A stretch of DNA of 64,000 nucleotides from Paralichthys olivaceus (Eukaryota; Chordata; Actinopteri; Pleuronectiformes; Paralichthyidae), in the NCBI RefSeq assembly GCF_024713975.1, contig NC_091106.1:13976501-14040500 (forward strand), given 5' to 3'. The notes beneath the pieces are model-generated. The model was not told the origin of the DNA. It ran no database searches and saw nothing but the letters and a program-made list of their open reading frames with translations. The translations under genes were made by a program, and so were the position numbers. Below are positions 11,423 through 41,995 of this stretch, piece by piece (the first letter of the stretch is position 1; each line of letters begins with the position of its first letter).

Positions 11423-14400
11423 ATGTCGCACCCCAGCACTCTGGATTTGGACAGAAGCAGCATCCTGGAGAAATCTCGTCGCTCCACCAGTCGGAGCCAG
11501 CCTAGGGCCCAGGCCAAGCACGGGGAAGTCCTGTGTGACTTCTGCACATCAGGGAAGCAGAAGGCCGAGAAGTCCTGCCTGGTGTGCCTAGCGTCCTACT
11601 GCGAGACTCACCTACAGTCCCACTATGACTATCCCGCCTTGATGAAGCACAAGCTGGTCAAAGCCACAGGTCAGATGAGGGAGAAGCTCTGTGCGCAGCA
11701 CGACAAGCTACTGGAGGCTTTTTGTCGCAATGATGACACATCAGTGTGTGTGCTGTGCATGATGGATGAACACAAACATCACGACATCGTCCCGGCTGGA
11801 ACTGAAAGGACGGAGAAACAAGTGAGTGGTGGAAACAATCTGTCAACCTTAAGTTTTGCTGAAGACAATGAGATGTGAAAGGTTATTTATGGTAGCACAG
11901 ATAAGTTGACTGAAAGTTAATGACTGTTAGGATGGATGTCCTTACAGTCAAGAAGAAACAGACATCTTATGTTAATCATTTATAAAACCCTTCCAAATAC
12001 CTCACCTCTCATTTCAAACTATAGTCACTAACGTATACAGTTCAGTAACTACATCACCTGATATATCACCTACTCTCACACTAATGTTGGCAGAACTGTG
12101 TTCAGGTATTATGCACATATTAAATGGAATCAGCTGCAATCCAACAATGCAGTCTCACATTTCCCATACTTATTGTAAATCTTTGTTGTCTGATGTTTGT
12201 CATGATTCTTTTAATTGAAAAGTCGCTGTTGTGTTGCTTTTATGTATGAACTCTTTGTTGTGTTGTATTTATTTGCTGATTGTGAATGTCTCCTGTTCTC
12301 AGGTCTGTCTTGAAAGAGAGACTGACAATCTCAATGAGATTACACAAAGATGAAATAAATATAAAAATGCCCTTTTCTCTGCAGAAACAACTTAGTACTA
12401 CACTGTACAAATCTCAACAAAGAATTGACCAGAGAATCAAAAAGTGGCAGGATCTCAGACAAGCTGTGGAATCAGTTAAAGTAAGCAAGAACTGATAATC
12501 TCAATCTTAGTCAAACTACGTGATGCTAAGAACAAATCATTGTGATTTGCCTGTTTGAAAAAATAATCACTTTTTTATCCACATCTTACTCATCAGCACT
12601 CTGCTCAGTCGACCCTGGAGGAGAACGAGCGGATCTTCACCGAGCTGCTGCTCTCCATAGAGAGGAAGTACAATGAAGTCAAGGAGATGGTCCGCTCCCA
12701 CGAAAAGATCACGGTGACACGGGCTGACATAGTGCTAGACCGTCTGGAGGAGGAGATCACTCTGCTGAGGAAAAAACACAACGACCTGGAGAAGCTCTCG
12801 CACACTGATGATCACATACACTTTCTACAGGTGAGATCTCGGACAAGGCCTCCAACACGTGGTGCAAATATCAGGGTCCGTGTGTCAGATCTCTCATCTC
12901 TCTCCTCCACTTTCTCATTGTTTTTATCAGAGCTGGCAGTCTCTGTCAGGACCCTCTGGGTATGAAGACCTCAACAACATCACTGTCGCTCCCAACTACT
13001 CCTTTGAATCCACCAAGAGAGCCATCGCTGCTCTGAAAGTACAAGTTGAAGAAGTCAGCAAGAATGAAATGAGCAAAATCTCAGGAGCAGGTGGACAAAT
13101 CTCATCTTTCCTCTGTTTGTTTCATTAAGCTTCGCTGTCTCTCTGCACAAGTGGTTGTTTTTTTAAATCTGCTGTTGCTTTCATGAAGCTCATCATGTGT
13201 TTGTCACGTGTCTTCATAGTGAAAGAAGTCTACGTCACACAAGAAGGGGAGACCCAGACAAGAAGAGAATCTATTCTGAGAGAAGAACCAAGAACAAGAG
13301 AAGAACTGAGGATAAGAGAAGAACCGAGGACAAGAGAAGAACCGAGGACAAGAGAAGAACCGAGGACAAGAGAAGATTTCCTGAAATGTGAGTTTTTAAA
13401 AGTGATCTTAAACTTCAGGCTTGAAAAGTGTAGCCATGGTGTCATACATGTAACCATCCTTAACAGAGGCATGGCCTCACTGGGGTGAAACTAGAGTTAC
13501 ATAAGGAATGTTCTGTGCAGAACAGGTTTGGTGAAACTTAAACAAACACAGGTGTTGCTGCTTTCACTCCTTTGTGGGAGTTGCCGGCCAATGGTTTCAG
13601 TTGGCTAACTTTCCTTAACACATAAGATAAAGTTTGACAAATTCTGTGCTTCAGGATGAAATCCAATGAGACATACCTGTATATGATAATAGATAATAAC
13701 AACACAAGGATGGATGGATGATAATCTTGTCCTTCAATATTTTCAGACTCTTGCCAGTTGATTCTGGACGTAAACAGCGTTCACCCCAGCCTTCACCTCT
13801 CGGAGGGAAACCGAACAGCCACGATGAAGAGTGAGCCCAAGAACTACCCAGACCACCCAGAACGATTCGACCACTGGCAGCAGGTGAGGATTTGTCGCCT
13901 GCCAGAACGCCATCTTGTGCCGGGGGAGGGAAATTGATCTGTTGTTAATGCTGCAGAGCCCTAATTATGACTGTCTCCAGAAAGAGGAATTCTGTTTAGA
14001 GACTTAGCAGTAAAATAAGCCTTTGCTTTCAGAGAACTTACTCTTTAAATAACTCTCCTGAGGCAAGAATTATTTATGGGTAAATGGTTTTTACTTTTAA
14101 AATGTGTTTCTCTCTTCTACATTTGTTTGTAATGATTGAAAAACTTTTCCAAAATGATTTTTTGTATAGCTATAACAAAAAATCTGTTTTCAATCATGCA
14201 GCAAGTGAGTCCTCATTTAAACTCACGTATAAACAGTTTCAAGTCTTAAATCTATTATTTCATCCATTCCACTCCAGGTATTGTGCAAAGAGAGCCTGAC
14301 TGGGACTCGTTGCTACTGGGAGATGGACTGGAAGGGAACAGAGGTAGACGTGGCTGTCACCTACAGGGGAATCCGCCGCAAAGGGAACGGGAATGAGTGC

Positions 14401-14661
14401 AGCTTGGGCTGGAACGATAAGTCCTGGAGTCTGTACTGCTCTGACTCCCAGTTCTCCTTTGTGCACAATAACAAGAGGAAAGAAATCCCAGCTCCGAGGT
14501 CATCTCGTATTGGCGTCTACGTGGATCGTGCAGCAGGAACACTTGCGTTTTACAGCGTCTCTGATGGCATGCAGCTTTTGCACAGAACCCAAACCACGTT
14601 TACAGAGGCCCTGTACCCTGCATTCAGTGTGTGGGGCTTTGGAACCACAATAAAAATGTAG
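11423..14661 (+). CDS. TRIM16-like protein: B-boxes, coiled coil, PRY-SPRY, no RING (525 aa)
   Basis: Seven exons join in frame with GT-AG introns: 11423-11821, 12385-12480, 12597-12830, 12931-13090, 13220-13387, 13747-13883 and 14278-14661. Residues ~38-80 are a B-box 1 type zinc site (CDFC...CLVC...C...H) and ~90-122 a B-box 2 (CAQH...C...CVLC...H...H). Exons 2-4 encode a Lys/Glu-rich coiled coil. Exon 5 holds a repeated EEPRTR segment. The final two exons form a PRY-SPRY (B30.2) domain with RCYWEMDW, GWNDKSWSL and GTLAFYSVS motifs. The ATG exon goes straight to the B-boxes with no RING, as in TRIM16. TRIM16-type proteins act in protein quality control and innate immunity; fish have large families of these, so orthology is uncertain. 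Its own E3 activity would have to come without a RING. Confidence 0.9.
13279..13376 (+). repeat. Coding 18-bp minisatellite in the TRIM-like gene
   Basis: Five complete 18-bp units starting at 13279, 13297, 13315, 13333 and 13351, plus a partial sixth, are all inside exon 5. Each unit encodes six residues of the form R-E-E-x-R-x (EEPRTR/EELRIR). The last three complete units are identical, suggesting recent expansion. The unit length is a multiple of three, so copy-number change keeps frame. Confidence 0.95.
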
Positions 14662-14790
14662 CAGAGTCACTATAGTGCTACTGATCTGAATTTACTTCAC
14701 ATAATTTCCCCCAATACGCAATAGGGTGTTTGATTAATTTTTGTTGATTAGTTCAGTGGTTGTTTTTCGATCTAGCCCCCCTGGGGATAT

Positions 14791-14796
14791 AATAAA
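14791..14796 (+). terminator. Candidate poly(A) signal of the TRIM-like gene
   Basis: AATAAA, 130 bp after the TAG at 14661. Alternative ATTAAA-type signals exist further on (near 15172). Confidence 0.45.
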
Positions 14797-15462
14797 CAAA
14801 TAGTTAGAAATAACATATTTGAGCCATACATTGTTACAAAAGATTTAAAAAATAATAACATTTAAAATAGAAATATATTATCAGTCCCTGTTTTTCTTTG
14901 CCATATGATCCATAAGGTGAGTTTAGGTAAATCACTGGTTTATTAAAAAATACGAGTTTCATCATCAGTCTGATTTTAAAAATTTGGATCTGTTGATCAT
15001 TGCTTTCTATTTTTGGGAGAATCAAGTCTGAAGAGTAAAAAAAGGAAATGTCTTAATTATGAAACTCATTCAATAACTTATTCCATGTTATCTTCTTTAT
15101 GTGGAAAATGTTTTTCTCTTTTCTATAAATGTTCCATTCACATTATTGGTGTGTTTAATGCTGTGTGTAAAATTAAAGCACAGTTGCTTAAAACCTTCAT
15201 GTTGTCTCTGATGTTTTTATCATTTTAAATGTGGATTTCAGCTGATTTTGTTCAAATACATCATGTGGACAGAGGATCAACTTCACCAGAGCTGGATCAG
15301 TAGTTAATACAGTAATATAGTTATATGTATGCATGCATTATATTATATATTATATTATATGGATGGTGGATTTGATTGATCATTGGCAGACCAGAATTCA
15401 ATCAATGGTCTTCAGGAGATTCATTGCAGAGAGATATTAAGTTAAAACTCCAGGGGGCAGCA

Positions 15463-15525
<63 letters not shown>

Positions 15526-16100
15526 GGAGTAAGGAGGGGGGGGGGGGGGGGGGGTCATTTGCCTATTTATTGTTCCTTTCTTTACAGAGCTGGTGTTAAA
15601 TTTCACTGTGGCTCAACCGTCTGACAGTGAGAACTGAAAACGAGGCATCGAATTGGGGGAAGAAAACCACAAAAGGAGAAGGAGCGCTTGGTTATTGGCA
15701 TCAAACACACCGGAGGCCAATTCAGATGAGCCAACAAACAGAAATCCTGCTCCTCTCCACACTGATCGGCTGGATATGTAGAAAACAATAAGCAACAAGT
15801 GTCTTATACCAACAGACCTGAAGCTTTAAACATTTAAAGTGCTTGAGTTCGAAGTGATCATATTTGAATCTGCTCTGTCTGCAGCAGTTTACTGGACACG
15901 GCATCTGGAAACTAACCATTGTCAAGTGACTGAAGATGAATTGGCATCACTTTTAATTATTGATTTCCTTTCTTGTACCAAATGTTTGGTGAATTTCACC
16001 TTTCAGATGCTTTCATTCTCCAGTTTTCTCAGTTTTCAGTGTCAGAGAAGATAACATTATTGTACTTTGACAGCTAGTCAGAACACAATAGAAAATCAAA
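14797..16100. other. Intergenic AT-rich DNA with simple repeats
   Basis: A compound microsatellite occupies 15464-15554: (AC)n to 15505, (GA)n to 15526, then a run of about 19 G from 15536. The rest is AT-rich. No convincing exon is seen. Confidence 0.5.
15464..15554. repeat. Compound microsatellite (AC)n-(GA)n-G(n)
   Basis: About 21 AC units, about 10 GA units and then a G homopolymer, directly readable. Confidence 0.95.
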
Positions 16101-16142
16101 ACACCTGGAATGAAAAATGATCATTTTCAACTATATTCTGAT

Positions 16143-16319
16143 CTATATGATAACTATATCTTATCCTATATTATATTATCCTATCTCATCTTATCTTTTC
16201 CTATATTATCCTATCCTATCCTATCCTATCTTATCTTCTCTTCTCTTATCCTATCCTATATTATCCTATCTTATCTTATCTTATCTTATCTTGTCTTATC
16301 TTATCCTATCTTATCTTAT

Positions 16320-16351
<32 letters not shown>

Positions 16352-16519
16352 TATCTTATCTTGTCTTATCTTATCCTATATTATCTCATCTTATCCTATC
16401 TTATCTTATCTTATCTTATCCTATCTTATCCTATCCTATCTTATATTATCCTATATTATCTCATCTTATCCTATCTTATCTTATCTTATCTTATCCTATC
16501 TTATCTTATCTTATCTTAT

Positions 16520-16551
<32 letters not shown>

Positions 16552-16712
16552 TATCTTGTCTTATCTTATCCTATCTTATCCTATCCTATCCTATCTTATA
16601 TTATCCTATCTTATATTATCCTATATTATCTTATCTTATCCTATCTTATCTTATCTTATCTTATTTTATCTTATCCTATCTTATCTTAACTTATCTTATC
16701 CTATAATATCTT
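16143..16712. repeat. 570-bp pentanucleotide array (TATCT/TATCC)n
   Basis: More than 100 near-perfect 5-bp units alternate between TATCT and TATCC with a few TATAT, TCATC and TTGTC variants. A longer variant pattern (around 16376 and again around 16450) shows higher-order repetition of about 75 bp. It ends less than 200 bp before the probable first exon of tmem150a. All long frames through it are repeat artefacts. Confidence 0.97.
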
Positions 16713-16879
16713 ATTTATAGTCTGGTCCCAGATGATATAGGGTAAATTTGGTGATCCACTATTTTACATACAACATACAAAACTGTTCTCAGCTCGGTTA
16801 TTTTGCCATAGAGCCCACCTGCCCGCCCACCCGGCGCGCCTCTAAACATAAATGCAACACACCCTGCCACTTTTTTATT

Positions 16880-17150
16880 TTGAGGGGGGAGGAGTTAAAC
16901 AGCTGGATTCTCCGAGCGTCTCGTGGCGACGGTACATCGGGATGGACCACATGTGTAAGGGGATCGGACCCGTGCAGCTCCAGGAGAAAACAGAGAAGTT
17001 CAGCACAGAGAAGAACCGGGAGCTGTTGTGGAAACTCTGAGCAGCAGGAGTCCGGCGAGGAGCAGCTCTGAGGCGGCAGAGGTGTGGAGCACAGGTCGGC
17101 CTGCTCCAAATCATCCAGGAGGAAAACTTGGCAGCTGACGGAGGCAGAAG
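16880..17150 (+). other. tmem150a: Probable 5'UTR exon of tmem150a
   Basis: A GC-richer block ends at a good donor (GGCAGAAG|gtgagtta at 17151). The next acceptor (TTCCGTAG at 17825) opens the exon that carries the tmem150a ATG. The 5' boundary is a guess; no TATA box is seen. Confidence 0.5.
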
Positions 17151-17479
17151 GTGAGTTATTGATTCTTTCTGCAAACAAGAGGCTGAATATCTGTACGTGT
17201 GTAAATTAAATACGAGAAGACCCATAGTGATGTGTAGTAGATGTTATAACTTCTTTTCAATGCAAACCAAAAATGTTTTTCATCGCTGAAACACAAGCAG
17301 AGAAATCCATCAGCTCTGGATCACAAATCTGGAAGTAAACGACCTGTGGAAGTAAAACCATTGGATTGTACCGCGTGTGTTTTGCTTTCAATAAGTCATA
17401 TTGAGTAATATGAACGAGTCTTTATACCTTTAAACCAATGTGAGCATCACATTACTCTTACTACAGATTACAGCTGAAC

Positions 17480-17770
17480 CTATAAGTCAACTAATCGATT
17501 AGTAGAGCAACAGAAAATCAACCTCCACCTATTTTCATAATCAAATAATCATTTAGGAATTTTTAAAATCTTGTTTCAGCCTCTCAAATGTGAGAATCTG
17601 ATGCTTTTCTTTGTCAGAAATGATAATAATCTGAATATTTTGGTGGATTTGACAGATCAAACTACCTGAGGATATAATCTGTGAGTCCAGACAACTGCAA
17701 CAGGAAGTTCTCACTAATTGGCAGATTAGACAATAATTAAAGTAATTGTTGGTTGCATTTCTTACTCGGA
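17480..17770 (+). mobile_element. Degenerate dispersed repeat, MITE-like
   Basis: It begins with an AATCGATTAGT motif, contains CTCAAATGTGAGAATCTGATG and CTTTTCTTTGTC blocks, and ends with a TAATTGTTGGTTGCA motif. I recognise this arrangement from teleost introns as a widespread non-autonomous repeat; the family name was not determined. A related reverse copy lies in the last mat1a intron. Confidence 0.6.
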
Positions 17771-17962
17771 TTTCTTTCACCGGCAGGGCTTAATGATGAT
17801 TACTCTCTCTCTCTTATTTCCGTAGGTGAATGATCCTGACCCACATCCCATCTCCACTCATTCAACCAGCCAAGAGGCAACATCTGTCCTACATGTGTCC
17901 CATCTACCATCCTCTGCCTTCAAGAACATGAACCCATGCAGGCGTCAGTCACACTCATTTAA

Positions 17963-18042
17963 ATGTTAGTACTACTTGAGCAGATATCACTCGGCTGGCC
18001 GAAGAGGAAGAAGAAGAAAGCGACTGTTAAAGGTGCGGGGAG

Positions 18043-18058
<16 letters not shown>
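17963..18058 (+). promoter_or_regulatory. Overlapping upstream ORF in the tmem150a leader
   Basis: An ATG at 17963 opens a 31-codon frame out of register with tmem150a and terminates at a TGA at 18056-18058, 16 nt past the tmem150a ATG. Two further ATGs lie a little upstream. If the exon begins at 17826, ribosomes would meet these first, so the uORF could reduce tmem150a translation. Its use is not proven. Confidence 0.5.
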
Positions 18059-37472
<19,414 letters not shown>

Positions 37473-37957
37473 CCTCATTGATGCATCCAGATGTCACACA
37501 GATGGCTTGTTCATTCATTTCAAACTCTTGGTTGTAGAATGAGTTTAATTATTCATTTCCAGCCGCGCTCGTCTGAAGCTCTGAGGTGAACCAGGCCTGT
37601 GCAGCAGCCATTCATGGTAGAGTGGATCCTACCCTTACAGCCCGAGGGGGTGTAGATCTACTGCCACAGTAGAGAGCTCCACTTGCATTGATTGTGTCTT
37701 TAAAGAACTTGCTTGCATTTTGCACAAAGCACAAGTGTGAAACCAAATTTTCAGTATTTTGTCAATCATGTCAAGAGAACCTTCCCTCCCCTGCTGAGAT
37801 CCTGAAACCTGTCTCAAGTGTGGCCTTGGACCATTTCTGCTTCACTGCCGCAGCGCTAAAGGAGTGAAGGCTGCTGGACGGCCTGGCTGACAGTGTTACA
37901 GTGGCGAGACGGAGTGAGAGAAGATGGTGTTACAGAGGATCCAGGTCACATGAACAC

Positions 37958-37963
37958 AATAAA
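37958..37963 (+). terminator. Candidate poly(A) signal of tmem150a
   Basis: AATAAA, 486 bp after the tmem150a stop. A second AATAAA near 40563 could serve a longer 3'UTR. Confidence 0.45.
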
Positions 37964-40900
37964 TCCAGAGAGTTTATAGACGTTTCAGTCAGTGGTCTGC
38001 CTTTTGCAATCATTTACTCCTGCAGTAAGCAATATATTTGATATTAACAAATCAAATTATTGTAACATTGAAGCGTTCCAGAGTATTGAACACCCTGAGA
38101 ATAAACCTCCTGCTCCACGTAGATTTTAGTGGCTTTTATATGACAGAAAGTTTGGAAAGCAGAAGACATTTTTCTCTGGAGCTGCATAATTATGGTTAAA
38201 AGGAAATTGGATATTGGATTCATATTCTTCAGATGGCCGTTAGGATAATAATGCTGCTCTGTTTCTGCTGGAAGAATACGTAGCTATAGAAGTTAACCAA
38301 AACAGCCTCTGTTTGTTTTGTGGTCAAAAATCACCTAAAACAGCTTTATATAATGCACTTGTCAAGGACTTCATTTTCTATCAGCAACTCTACATATGCA
38401 AAGCTAACACTATTTTTAAAGTATCAGCGTCAGGATGCTTTGGGTGGCGTGCCATGTCATTATATCACCTGCAACATACAACATACATACAATAGATCTG
38501 GTGCCTCATGAATGCAAACCTTTACGACTCATTGTACCACGTCAACCTGAAACCTCACTTTTTAATTCAGCTTCCTCTCTGTAGAGTTTCTGCCATAGAA
38601 TATGAAAGAGAGATGACAAGGCGTCCAGAGGCTAAATGCGTACCGGCTAATTCAAGCCAGAGCTCTGGCTTTATTGAGTTTGGTGACGAGGCATCACACG
38701 TGGTTTCAGGTCTTACGCTTGGAGGTCTGCATCCGATTACACCCCCCATCGAGGAGGAGCAGCAGAATGAGCTCTCACTGCTGAACCTTCAGACTTTCTC
38801 TTTGGATCTCGGACGTCCCCATAGTAGGAGTTTCTACATTGGGACAAATGGAAGAGTGAGAAGGAAGTAATGAGACACAAGTGAGATGAACTGTCCTGCT
38901 CGCTGTACGTGCCAAATATCAGTCATCGGTGCTCAAACACAAAAGGCCTTATCCTGTCATGTTTCCCAGAGTTCAGCTGTGATTATGATGAGTGAAAGCA
39001 ATAAGACGGGGATGTGGGGTCAGTTCTTGGACGAGTAGGAGACAGGAGGGCTGAGAGTGCCAGGAATTCCTAAGCAGATATTTATCACAACAAGAAAAAA
39101 TCTTGTGATATCTGTAGTTTGGACTCACGGTTTAGAATCTTCTCTTCAGTCGTTCCTTGGTGAAGATATCCTCATGTTGATTTGCATTCACTGTCTTTCT
39201 CTGACAGTGTTGTGTTTATATTTTGAATTCTGTGTAACATTAACACAGTTTTTTATTTCTGGTGAAAAACCAGAGCGAGCTGCGCAACAGCAACAGTTTT
39301 GTTAGTTTGCTCTTTAAAAATATCGCTCCCTCTCACCACAACCAGCCACATGTTGTGCAGTGCCAGTATTTGTTGAGTGCAAGTGCTTAAATGAGCTTTC
39401 TTCAAATGCAGTTTCACAATCTGAAATATAGGGACTGAAATATAGTAAATCACTCTGGGACTGAATGTTTGAAACAAGGCTGAGCTGGAGGAGCTAGTGC
39501 TCGTTGCTCCTGTGGAATGAGCTGAGATGAGGTTAGAACGCCGGCAGCTGATCACCTGCTTCTCTCTGCTGGTTAAAGTGCTCATTGCACATGAGCTTGT
39601 GTTAGGATCAGAGCTGGAAAGTCGTATTTCAGTTTGTTTTCTACTTGACGTGTTCAGTCGGTCAAATCTGCTTTTTTTCCTCTGGTAACACCTGACCTCA
39701 TGTCCACATACTACTTCTACAATATGCATTCTTCTAACAAATCACATGTTAATATTCAATGTTCTATAAAACGTTAATAAGCCAGATGATGGTGCTGCTC
39801 TAGCAAGAAACATTTCATTATTATGCATTTACTAAAAGTTACTTTACGGTTTGTGCATGTTCTTTTCAATTTAAATCCTTTGCATCATCTCCTCGGCCTC
39901 CTCGTCATTTCATTTCTGTCCTTTTATTTTTTCCCCTCGTTTTCTGATCTGTCTGATCTTTGCACTCAGGAAAATGTTAAGACACCAGCTGCATTGTTCA
40001 AAGCAGAACCGACTGTTTGCTTCTGCCTCCCGTTGCCTTTTTGTTTTAATGGAAACTGTTTCATGTTCGCGAGGACTCATTTTGTATATTTTGCTTTTGT
40101 GTAGAGTAAGCGCAACTGCTTTTTTTATTGTAATCAGTTGCAGGATTGATGGTTGCCTGTGATGTAATCGATTATTTTTGTTAATCAAAGACTCAGTAAA
40201 GCTTAAGAGAAGAATAAACATTCCTTAACAGTTAGCTTAGTTAGGATGCTTATGCTGCTTCACACAGATGTGGTTAAATATCTGCAAAGATAAACCGGTT
40301 GACTCATGTTTTCAGTATATGATGGGTGAGAGCATTCTAAGAAACCAACTAGTATTTGTAAACCTCAGAAGATTCTATTACTCAATACCCAGTTTTCTCA
40401 GTTAAAATGCAAAATATTCCCTATGTGCCTTATGTATTATTTTGATAATGAAAACCAAAGAGGTTTAGGTTATAAAATTCTATTTTGATGAAAGTCATGA
40501 TTGTATGTGTGAGTATAAGATCTATATATGTATAGATATAGATATATGCCTTAATGTTAAAAAAATAAAGCTAAAAACCTAAAAAAGCATTTCTCCCTTC
40601 ATTGTTTACTTCATGTGAGTTGCGTTCAGATGTCGATTGAAAAAGGCCAAACAACACTTTAAAACTTTAATTTTCTTTCATTGTTGAATTATTTACATTG
40701 TCCAGTTTCTCTGCCGACAACGTCAACAGATGATGGTACAGATCAAAACATTCGACAGAGGAAAAACGTCTCTTAAAAAAACAACGTTGGCTGTAGAAGA
40801 AAGCATGGATTGTCACCATGGAAACTCCTAAACCTCCCCACACACTTCATCAAGCCCATCAGAAGTGTTTCAGGAGAATAAGACTAAATACATTGATTAA

Positions 40901-41995
40901 AGACAGAATCTGACCCATTACATTTCTAATACCCTGTGAGAAATATATTCATGTATTTCCTCTAAACCCATGGAGACAATCTCGGCCCGTGGTATAGAGC
41001 TGCAGGGTAACCAGGCAACAGTCCAAGATGTGTTTTTTGGAGAACATCAAAATTCATATTGAGGAGAAATGAGGAAAGAGTCTCGAGGATGAAGAGAAGC
41101 TGCATTTGAAGCAATTTACTATGTCTGATATGAACTATAATTGAACACAGGCTTAAAACAGAATGCAGTTGTAAGACATCAGTGCAGCTTTGATTTAATG
41201 CCAAGAGGAGATTGATTCACGGTCAATTAGTTGCTAAAAAAAAATACAGACACATAAAATCCATCCACAGTTGAAGTGAGCAGCAAGTTGATATTAAAAC
41301 AGTAAAAGTGGTGACAGAAGTGAAAACATGAGACTCCCTGACTGTTTTGCATTTGATTGAGCACAGCATATTTCATCTTTAGAAAATAAAAGCTTGCCAA
41401 CGTTGAAATGATCTGTGCGGTGGTCGTAACGGTGCAAACAGCTTCCTGTCGCACACATTACAAAATAAGACTTAAAAAAGAAACACATTTTACACTCATG
41501 ACAGAAAAGATTAATTTCTTCCTCTAAAGCCAAGCCTTTGGTTTAGCAATAATTATGCCACTGACACTCACATGATCGTCACCGACAAAATACTTGCTAT
41601 TGTCTATAGCACCTTTTGAAAATGAAGCACTGAGGTTGTCTCCGTACACAGTAAGGTTACAGTCACAGCTTTAAAATAAAACCCTGCTTCTAGTGGTGTA
41701 GATGTTCTAATCATCAGAGGATTTTATTTTCTGTGTTGTTGGTTTACCAGGGAAGAGCTTTGAATAGTGATGGTTCTTACTGGATATTTTAGATGCTAGA
41801 AAAGGATTAGTTACTGAGACATCCTCTTTTACATCCGTTTGGCTACAAATACTCTCAAAATGATCTTCTCATCTCTTTAAAGCTGACCCTGACTTTGGCT
41901 TTACTTCTTCCCATTAAAACGTGTTCTATCAGTGACCGGAGGTTGCAGTTGTAGCCCACGAGCAGTTGTCGATCAGGACGAGCAGGTGGTGGTTT
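37964..41995. other. Spacer between convergent tmem150a and mat1a
   Basis: It is AT-rich and contains possible extended 3'UTRs of both genes. The 120-codon frame at 38508-38870 has no start context, splice signals or recognisable domain. No separate gene is supported. Confidence 0.5.

Noticed and set aside
16110-16720. Long overlapping Leu/Ser/Tyr-rich frames in three registers
   Set aside because: They are translations of the pentanucleotide array.
38508-38870. 120-codon frame after tmem150a
   Set aside because: No domain, splice signals or promoter; lies in the probable 3' flank or spacer.
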